Source of the DNA: Nematopogon swammerdamellus
Lineage: Eukaryota; Arthropoda; Insecta; Lepidoptera; Adelidae
Direction: 5' to 3'
Length of the DNA stretch: 64,000 nt
Assembly: GCA_946902875.1 (NCBI GenBank)
Contig: OX336349.1
Coordinates: forward strand, 13,353,891-13,417,890
Position numbers and translations under genes: made by a program. Below the pieces are notes generated by a model, which searched no databases, was not told the origin of the DNA, and saw only the letters and a list, made by a program, of their open reading frames with translations. Shown one piece after another: positions 55,979 through 64,000 of this stretch. Each line of letters opens with the position of its first letter. Positions within the stretch are counted from its first letter, which is position 1.

Positions 55979-58900
55979 AAAAAAAATAGGTAAAAAAACT
56001 TTTAAGTTAAACGGTTTTATTAAAAAAAACAGCTGCACAAAAAACTAGAAAAAAAAATCAGCTATACAAAAACTAGAAAATAATAAGGACACAAACCTTG
56101 GCCTTTTTAAGATTTTACGTCTGGGTAAGAAATTGTGCAATACTAGCGTGCTGTGTTCTCATGTCGGATGCCAAAGGGCACTTTGTGTCGCTGCGTCAGC
56201 GGAATAAGTAATAAATTGAGACTTTTTAACAGACTAATATAAAAACGTGGGGCGCATGTTATTACGTATATTATACGCCCCACGTTTTTATATTAGTCTG
56301 TTAAAAGTCTCAATTTATTACTTATTCCGCTGACGCAGCGACACAAAGTGCCCTTTGGCATCCGACATGAGAACACAGCACGCTAGTATTGCACAATTTC
56401 TTACCCAGACGTAAAATCTTAAAAAGGCCAAGGTTTGTGTCCTTATTATTTTCTAGTTTTTGTATAGCTGATTTTTTTTTCTAGTTTTTTGTGCAGCTGT
56501 TTTTTTTTAATAAAACCGTTTAACTTAAAAGTTTTTTTACCTATTTTTTTATTTACTCGTTTTTAGTTTGATTTTTTTTATATTTTTTTTCTTTCATGTT
56601 GTTCCCACGAGTACTGGACCAATAACAGTCGACCCCCCCAGAGGTCCATGTAGAGGGGCAAGGCTCTCATACAACAAGGTGTGCCCAGCCTTGAAGTTGA
56701 AACGTTAACGACGTATAATTTTATCCACCCTAATGCCACAGTCCTCGGCACGTTTCAAACGTTGACTTGGGTGGTGTATCGCTAACCACGTATCATTTTT
56801 AGCCACCCTAACGCCACACAGTTCTCGGGACAATACAAAAACCGTAACTTGGGTGGATTCAAAAAAATATCCTGATCATAATTTTTGTTTTATTTAAGTT
56901 CAACAGTCCACCTCCTGCCTCCATAATCAGATCCTCGTCACCAAGTGTAGAAGTATGGGACACTCGTCCAAACCAACCAAATGAGCCCAAATTCGAGAGG
57001 GTTACTAGTACCAGTTGAAGAGTTCCACTGTCCACCTCCTGAATCCATCATTAGACCCTCGCCACCAAGTGTATTGGTAGAAGTATGGGACACTCGTCCA
57101 AACAAACCAAATGAGCCCAAACTCGAGGGGGTTACTAGTAACGGTTGAAGAGTTCCACTGTACACATCCTGACTCCATCATCAGACCCTCGTCACCAAGT
57201 GTATTGGTAGAAGTATGAGTCACTCGTCCAAACCAACCAAATGAGCCCAAACTCGAGGGGGTTACTAGTAACGGTTGAAGAGTTCCACTGTACACCTCCT
57301 GACTCCATCATCAGACCCTCGTCACCAAGTGTATTGGTAGAAGTATGGGACACTTGTCCAAACAAACCAAATGAGCGCAAACTCGAGGGGCTTACTAGTA
57401 ACGGTTGAAGAGTTCCACTGTACACCCCCTGACTCCATCATCAGACCCTCGTCACCAAGTGTATTGATAGAAGTATGGGACACTTGTCCAAACCAACCAT
57501 ATGAGCCCAAACTCGAGGGGGTTACTAGTAACGGTTGAACAGTTCCACTGTACACCTCCTGACTCCATCATCAGACCCTCGTCACCAAGTGTATTGGTAG
57601 AAGTATGGGACACTCGTCCAAACCAACCATATGAGCCCAAACTCGAGGGGGCTACTAGTAACGGTTGGAGAGTTCTACTGTACACCTCCTGACTCCATCA
57701 TCAGACCCTCGTCACCAAGTGTATTGGTAGAAGTATGGGACACTCGTCCAAACCAACCATATGAGCCCAAACTCGAGGGGGTTACTAGTAACGGTTGAAG
57801 AGTTCCACTGTACACCTCCTGACTCCATTATCAGACCCTCGTCACCAAGTGTATTGGTAGAAGTATGGGACACTCGTCCAAACCAACCAAATGAGCCCAA
57901 ACTCGAGGGGGTTACTAGTAACGGTTGAAGAGTTCCACTGTACACCTCCTGACTCCATCATCAGACCCTCGTCACCAAGTGTATTGGTAGAAGTATGAGT
58001 CACTCGTCCAAACCAACCAAATGAGCCCAAACACGAGGGGGTTACTAGTAACGGTTGAAGAGTTCCACTGTACACCTCCTGACTCCATCATCAGACCCTC
58101 GTCACCAAGTGTATTGGTAGAAGTATGGGACACTCGTCCAAACAAACCAAATGAGCGCAAACTCGAGGGGCTTACTAGTAACGGTTGAAGAGTTCCACTG
58201 TACACCCCCTGACTCCATCATCAGACCCTCGTCACCAAGTGTATTGATAGAAGTATGGGACACTTGTCCAAACCAACCAAATGAGCCCAAACTCGAGGGG
58301 GTTACTAGTAACGGTTGAAGAGTTCCACTGTACACATCCTGACTCCATCATCAGACCCTCGTCACCAAGTGTATTGGTAGAAGTATGAGTCACTCGTCCA
58401 AACCAACCAAATGAGCCCAAACTCGAGGGGGTTACTAGTAACGGTTGAAGAGTTCCACTGTACACCTCCTGACTCCATCATCAGACCCTCGTCACCAAGT
58501 GTATTGGTAGAAGTATGGGACACTCATCCAAACCAACCAAATGAGCCCAAACTCGAGGGGGTTACTAGTAACGGTTGAAGAGTTCCACTGTACACCTCCT
58601 GACTCCATCATCAGACCCTCGTCACCAAGTGTATTGGTAGAAGTATGGGACACTCGTCCAAACAAACCATATGAGCCCAAATTCGAGGGGGTTACTAGTA
58701 ACGGTTGAAGAGTTCCACTGTACACCTCCTGACTCCATCATCAGACCCTCGTCACCAAGTGTATTGGTAGAAGTATGGGACACTCGTCCAAACCAACCAA
58801 ATGAGCCCAAACTCGAGGGTGTTACTAGTAACGGTTGAAGAGTTCCACTGGCCACCTCCTGACTCCATCATCAGACCCTCGTTACCAAGTTGAAATTATC

Positions 58901-59060
58901 ATATTATTGTATTGTCACGAGAACTCAATGTGTGTGCAAAGTTTCATAAAAATCGGTTCAGTAGAAGTAGTTGAAAAAATTGTCGCAAGATTTGAAACAA
59001 AGATAGTAACAAACAAACAAACAAATATACGGAGTCAAGCTAAATAAAACCGTTTAAAAA
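55979..59060 (-). mobile_element. Compound satellite/palindrome element, copy B (inverted)
   Basis: Reverse complement of 20932-24013 in the same internal order: palindrome 55979-56552, stem repeats, 15 satellite monomers (56935-58880), unique end and TTTTTAAACGG terminus at 59060. Monomer variants match copy A one for one. I count only isolated differences (for example TTTGG(G/T)TTG in one monomer, CAATA(T/C)AC in another, AAGTTA(A/C)GG near the stem repeats). Flanking sequences of A and B differ on both sides. It sits in the last Frizzled intron. Confidence 0.85.
56935..58880 (-). repeat. 130-bp satellite array in copy B
   Basis: Same ~15 monomers as 21110-23055, inverted, with the same variant order. 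Not coding. Confidence 0.95.
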
Positions 59061-60345
59061 CCGCGCATATTCATGTAAGACAAATATTGTTTTATAAATT
59101 TCTTCCGTAATCGAAATGTGCAAGCGGCGTATTTCTAGAATTTTGACAGGGCGTGTTCTTTTTTGCTGTCACAAATTATTTACAGATGGAACGGAAATGC
59201 ATATTATGTGTCCCGAAATGCAGTTTGATTCGCTTTAAGTAAATGATTTATGCAAGTTTGAGTAGGTACGAGTACCTAGGTAGGGTTGGCAAAAACATGT
59301 TCTTTTTATTATTATTAAAATTAAAATGTGTTTCAGACAGGGCTGTTTTTTTTTGTCCACCCAGATTGAAAATGTTCTTTTAGGATGGCATCGGCGGCGC
59401 GCAACCAATAAAATAAATATTTACTTCACTGACGAGTGAAAATCTAAAGAAACCGTACTCAGATTGTGAGTATTGCTGAATTTAAAAATAAACTGTGTCG
59501 GTTGACAAAATAAAACACAATACAATAGTAATGCAAACTACCTGTGGTGCCATCTATTATGTAGCAGCGTGAATATGTACTAATAGATTCTTAGCATGTT
59601 TCTTGTATGCGGACTTGGGGACGTTCCTAAATTTTTTACTTTTGCTTTTTTTATTATGTTATGTTGGCATAACACATATTCTGTAAAAATTTCCAGTTAT
59701 TACGTCATTTTGTTAGAAACTGTTAAAGCCAAACTTTCGTATCCAGAGTATATTCAAATTAAGTAGTAAGTACCTATACTTGTGAAGAATTGTGTGAGAG
59801 TTTTTCGTAAACTTTGCAGACTTTCACGTGCTGAATCTTACCTACATTTATGTTCAACTCTTCAATTAAATTTCTCCCTCTTTGAACTTCGTTCTTTGTT
59901 TTCTCCGATTTGCCATTGACCTGGTGTGTTGAGAATCTTTTGTTGGAACACGAGCAAGTACTCGACGCATTAAAAATCGCGCCATTTTCTGCACCTCATG
60001 TCCTTTATGCGCTCCGCCGCCGCTCCGCACCATCACCGCCGCTCTGCAAACCTTCTCGCCGCGCCGGCTCTCAGGCGTATTTCAATTTCAATCGTCCCTC
60101 AGGCTTTTGTGATTTTATTATTTTATTTATTTTAAGCTTTTGTGGACGCAGGAAGAAATGCAAGTCCATTATGCGAGCCGTTAAACATGACACCTTTCGT
60201 CTCGGACGACTCATATTTCAGTTGAACACGTTGGAGTATGAATTTTGTAAATGACATTCCAAACCTACCCCAAAGTTGGTCGTCATTCCGTCCATTAATT
60301 GTCAACCATTTCGGAAGCCCCACTTAGAATGTTTTGTTTTCGCAG

Positions 60346-61034
60346 GTACGTGCTTCGTCGGGAACCAGTCGAGCAAGTCTCTATTGGCGCTGGTGATCAT
60401 CCCTCACGCGGTGTGCCTGCTGCTGGGTTCCATCTTCCTCGCGTCCGGAGTGCGCGCGCTGCTGCGCCGCCGTCCGACGCCTCCGTCCGCGCTCCTCTCC
60501 GCGCACGCCGCGCCCGCGCGCCCCGAGCCCAGGCGGGACCAGAGTCTGCTGCGCCTGGGCGCCTTCGCCGTACTCTACACGGTCCCTTCGGCCTGCATCC
60601 TCGCTACGTGGATGTACGAGTATGCGTGGCGAGAGGACTGGCTCGCGGCGCCGACGCCGTCGGCGGAGCCCACCGCTCGCCCTCGCCCCGCAGTCTGGGT
60701 GTTTCTGTTCAGAATATTCGTCTCGCAGATCCTCGGCGTGATCACAGCAATATGGGTGATCTCTCCGAAGGCGAAGATCATCTGGCGGCGGATGTCCGGG
60801 CGGCTCGGCCCGCAGGCGTACAAGCCGGCTTCCGTGAAGTGCGGCTCGGTGGTGCCCGGGCCTCCGAACACGCCGCTCCCGCCGCTGTCGGTGCACTGCT
60901 ACTCGACGCATTCGCACGTGAAGCGGCCGCACGCTCACGGACACAAGTATGCGACGTACGGGCACCAGGTGCCGACCGGCTCCTACAGGAAGCCGAGACA
61001 CCATCACTACTCCGCCGGGGAGACCATTCTGTGA
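60346..61034 (+). CDS. Frizzled-family receptor, last coding exon (TM5-TM7 and C-tail)
   Basis: After the acceptor at 60345 the exon reads TCFVGNQSSKSLLALVIIP (start of TM5). TM5 continues to VRALL, then a long Pro/Ala/Arg-rich third intracellular loop, TM6 (LRLGAFAVLYTVPSACILA, matching the family's RIGVFSVLYTVPA), EYAWREDW in the third extracellular loop, and TM7 (FRIFVSQILGVITAIWVI). The C-tail just after TM7 reads SPKAKIIW, so the Dishevelled-binding KTxxxW motif has Thr replaced by Ala. The tail is rich in His, Pro and Tyr and ends ETIL, a class I PDZ ligand pattern. 228 codons plus a TGA stop at 61032. The motif change and the loops make this a divergent Frizzled; Drosophila Fz3 is a known divergent, weakly signalling member, but I cannot assign orthology. 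GC-rich third positions contrast with the AT-rich flanks. Long open frames on both strands here are shadows of the GC-rich exon. Confidence 0.9.
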
Positions 61035-62210
61035 TATCCGCACGGCCACGGCACACGCTACAATCCTTGACTGACTCCTCGCTCGATCGAATGTGGCGAC
61101 ATAAGTAATAATGTAGGTACGACTGGCGGACTTCTGCCCCTGCCGCTTTCGATGAAGTGCTCGAGAGAACTTGATTTTGATTTTGACTCGACACGACTGG
61201 GTGATGATCAGCAAATACCTGACTACCTAGAAACCTACTGGTAAAAGATGAACAACGGGAGTGTTAGTGCAACCGTCATGCATTTCAGTAATATTGGTCA
61301 CACAACATACAACCTCAGAGTATACAACTATTTAGTTTTTGTTGAAACGTGCCTTTTAGAACTTGTGTGATTGCTGCCACTGGCACTTTTTGTTATTTTT
61401 TTCGCCCCAATTTTATTATGTCCTTGCTCTCTGAATTTTCTTCTTCCATATTGAGTGAGTCTGGCGAGATGTTTAAGCTGTATCAAACTTCCACAATGTG
61501 CCATTCATTACACTTACGTCTACTGGTGATTTTTTTACTACGAGTGAATAGATGAACACGGGTACCTACGCTACATGAATTTATTAATTTGATGCTTTTA
61601 TCACCTATTCTCTTGAAACTGGTAACATGTTTCCAATAACTGTAGATTGATTAAGTAAATATTATACGCAATAACAGATCTAAAAAAACCACAAATTGTT
61701 TTATCAAAACGTAAAAATTTGTTAAACAGAAAACTGGAGATGGTGTAAATGTAATTTTAAAATACTTAAACTATTTATTATGTTTAAACAACAGAAAGTA
61801 TTTTTTGCATTTAAAATAGCTTTATTTTTTACTTGTACATATACAAAATTAAATAATAAGTAATTAATTTTCACTTTGATGTAAGTAGATAAGCATGTAC
61901 AAGTACCTATGTGGCTGCATCTGCGTAACTACGGTACTGTAAGGTTAGTTCCTAAAAAAATTGTTACATAAAAATATTTTGTTGAACCTTTATTAATAAG
62001 TACATAGCATACCAATATCAATATTGGTGTGCAAAATTACTTCGAAAACTGTTTACATTTTGTAAAAGTTTACACTGTGAAGCTGAAGCGAAGTTTGTGG
62101 TAAAAGTAAAATATAAGAACTCCCTTTTACAAGGATTAATAAATTTAAAAACTGACTGATTGAAGGGATTTGAATAATAACTTTTAATAAATGTTGTATT
62201 TTATGTAGGT
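61035..62210 (+). other. Probable Frizzled 3' UTR
   Basis: AT-rich sequence after the stop. Candidate poly(A) signals AATAAA at 62138-62143 and 62186-62191; the second is followed by TGTTGTATTTT, a GT/T-rich element. The true end is not determined. Confidence 0.5.
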
Positions 62211-62383
62211 AGTGATATTGTGTATTTATAATTAAGATAGTATGTAAGTAAACACTATTTATATAAAAAATTATCTTGCCTGTAAATATTACAATACCTA
62301 CATAGGTTTTTTTAATGTAATTATACCTACTTACAAATGACCATTAAAAAGTCATACACAAATTAATGTTATCTTATTTAACC

Positions 62384-62655
62384 TTCTGCATCTCTCCCCA
62401 TGCATGTCGTAAAAGCCGACTAAGGGATAAGGACAAGATGCCGTGCTAAAGGGCGACAGGCTAGCCACGTCTCACCTTTGTACGGTCCTTTCACCGAGTC
62501 ATGCAGCAGATGGCTCTTCGTGCCTTACTCGCTTGATAGTTATCTTGTCCTAAACATGCTGGTCGGTGTTGTGCTGTTATTTACAAAGAGTACTTGCAGT
62601 ACAACACCAATTACTCTGATTACCCCGATTCTCGGGATACAGCGTGTGGTATGAA
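62384..62655 (+). repeat. Family Z repeat, copy 4, with head 1 attached
   Basis: 62384-62428 is CTGCATCTCTCCCCATGCAT plus GACTAAGGGATA, the head-1 module of the SINEs. It runs straight into the Z sequence (GATGCCGTGCTAAAGGGCGA...GGGATACAGCGTGTGG), with a diverged tail. This shows that Z and the SINEs share a 5' module. Confidence 0.75.
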
Positions 62656-62948
62656 TGAATGTATTTATGTACAGTACGCGAAAGAGCAGGAGTGTGGGCG
62701 ACGCATGAGATGTGCGTGCACTTCCCTGCATTCCCCGCATGCGTCGATCACTCCCAGTAATTTTTTTTTTTCATTATTAACTAATTGGCATTAATAATTA
62801 TTAGAAATAAAGACAACATCGATAAATATTACTTTTATTACTAAACATTTCAGTCAGCACATAAGTACTTAGCGAATTCCTGTAACCCGCACTCCAACTC
62901 CAGTATGTAGTTATATTCATTTTCTAAAGTGAAAAACTAATTCGAAAA
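62656..62948. other. Non-coding stretch
   Basis: Another AATAAA at about 62804; no other feature. Confidence 0.45.
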
Positions 62949-63021
62949 ACCAAGTTCACCCGGTGTTATGGGCTGACATCACGGATGTTGTAGGTGATGT
63001 AGCCAACCGTAAAAAAAAAGA
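62949..63021 (+). mobile_element. SINE 3' fragment
   Basis: CCAAGTTCACCCGGTGTTAT, then GATGTTGTAGGTGATGTAGC and an A-rich end; the last body bases (GTCAGTTTCCAT) are missing. Confidence 0.85.
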
Positions 63022-63101
63022 AGCAAATTATACTTTATGTATTTTAAAACATGCTCTCCCGTCGCAAAATGCGAAAAAAGGGGACACTTATCGCTCTGGT
63101 G

Positions 63102-63122
63102 TCTGTCTGTCTGTCTGTCTGT
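63102..63122 (+). repeat. (TGTC)n microsatellite
   Basis: Five tandem TGTC units followed by GGTCACATC. Confidence 0.85.
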
Positions 63123-64000
63123 CGGTCACATCAGTATGGAGAACAAAATCAGGGCTTGGTTAATCGTACAAGTGCCAAATAATTAAATGAAGTAGAGCCT
63201 ATACACTATCAATTCTCAATTATTAAAGATATTTTCTGTTAAATTGCATTTAATATTTGACAAATAAACTCGAAAATATAATTAATTACTCAATTTAGAA
63301 ATTGTGACAAACTTTTTTCTCAAATGGACAAAGCTCGTGAAAATGACTCAAAATACGGAAATAAGTAAAAAAATGCTGATTCTAGGAGAGTAGGTACATA
63401 GTTTTTCTTGCTACGTATCGTATACGAGACGATGATTGATGTTCGATGAATGTTATGCATGCGAGTTGCGAACGGAAACGTCAAAATGACTATACTCCGT
63501 TCATCCTAGCAACTAATGCCGAGCGGTTTCTCGCTCTCGCAACGGTTATTATTACTCTTCTTTACACAGGACACAAGGTTGTGTTTGTGAGTCATAGGTG
63601 TATGCGAAAGTCATCTCAAAACCATAACGGCGCGTGCGCCGCTGCGCCTGGAGTTAGTTTTACGTTTTTATTCTGAGAAGGTTTCAGGTAGCCAGGTGCA
63701 GCCGGCCGGTCAGTCGACGCATTACAATCAGTAGCCTTTCCTACGCGTCAATAATTCTTTTGCATATTTTGAAGTTTTGTATATTATTTGTGATGGTGGG
63801 TTAACTTATCCACCTACAATAGAACGAACAGCTGAAGTAAGTAGATTGGGCACAAAATTTAAATAATATATAATTTTAATATTAAATAATTTACGGTGAA
63901 AATATAAATATTTAACTTGATTCCAAGCAAAAAATAAAAATAAACAGGATTATTGCAACATTTTCGTTCATCAAATAAATAAACAATAATTCAATATTTT
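63123..64000. other. Non-coding stretch at the window end
   Basis: A 76-codon frame at 63446-63676 shows no domain. No gene or bounded repeat recognised. Confidence 0.45.

Larger units (their letters stand above)
49030..60345 (+). other. 11.3-kb phase-1 intron of the Frizzled gene
   Basis: Donor GTGAGC at 49030 and acceptor TTTTGTTTTCGCAG ending at 60345. It holds a family W repeat (49650-49765), a ~150-bp repeat with a GGACGGACAGACGGACAGAC core (about 51040-51195), the composite at 51431-52966, a (CAAA)n tract (53279-53320), an RTE tail (55384-55696) and satellite element copy B (55979-59060). Between these I see no conserved exon. 59061-60345 holds only the pyrimidine-rich approach to the acceptor. 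Confidence 0.75.

Noticed and set aside
20932..59060. One 38-kb giant transposon with 3.1-kb terminal inverted repeats
   Set aside because: The interior holds a host Frizzled exon and ordinary intronic or repeat DNA, no capsid, integrase or polymerase set is seen, and the outer flanks show no target duplication. Two separate copies fit better, though the idea is not fully excluded.
60299..61214. Long open frames of 269 and 277 codons overlapping the last Frizzled exon
   Set aside because: The Frizzled frame has clear membrane segments and family motifs; the others are Arg/Ala/Pro-rich shadows of GC-rich sequence.
1..64000. CRISPR array, operon or bacterial genes
   Set aside because: Intron-split receptor gene, SINEs and LINEs show eukaryotic DNA; the tandem repeats lack unique spacers.

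Overview
The window looks like insect nuclear DNA, most likely from a moth or butterfly. It is AT-rich, gene-poor and dense with dispersed repeats of types I associate with Lepidoptera: SINE/LINE tails ending in TGA, TATG or ACAG microsatellites, Helitron-like ends, Harbinger-like MITEs, and CR1, RTE and R4/Dong LINEs. There are no prokaryotic signals and no tRNA or rRNA gene that looks functional. This assignment rests on pattern memory, not on a database search.

The only host gene I can support is the 3' part of a Frizzled-family Wnt receptor on the + strand. An exon at 48824-49029 carries the end of TM3 through the second extracellular loop. A phase-1 intron of about 11.3 kb follows. The last exon, 60346-61034, carries TM5-TM7 and the C-tail, and a 3' UTR runs to about 62.2 kb. 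The two exons join in frame through the conserved segment that precedes TM5. The cysteine-rich domain and the first membrane segments were not found and probably lie upstream of the window.

Layout: 1-16.9 kb is non-coding, with LINE tails, MITEs, SINEs and ACAG-type repeats. 17.0-20.9 kb holds a nearly full-length CR1/Jockey-type LINE on the - strand, broken by a SINE insertion and a frameshift. 20.9-24.0 kb holds a compound element: about 15 copies of a 130-bp satellite, a unique segment, and a near-perfect palindrome of about 570 bp. 24-30 kb is SINE-rich. 30.1-35.6 kb holds two R4/Dong-type LINEs head to head, one AT-rich on the - strand and one GC-balanced on the + strand with an uninterrupted 954-codon ORF. 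35.6-48.8 kb is non-coding with scattered repeats. The large Frizzled intron contains a composite with Helitron-like ends (51.4-53.0 kb), an RTE tail, and a second, inverted and almost identical copy of the satellite/palindrome element (56.0-59.1 kb).

The most unusual items are: (i) the twin inverted 3.1-kb satellite/palindrome elements that flank a Frizzled exon; (ii) a SINE family whose head combines tRNA-like promoter boxes with a 5S-rRNA-like segment, and whose modules are reshuffled among copies; and (iii) the composite at 51.4-53.0 kb, which has inverted arrays and outward-facing ends around a nuclease-like fragment.
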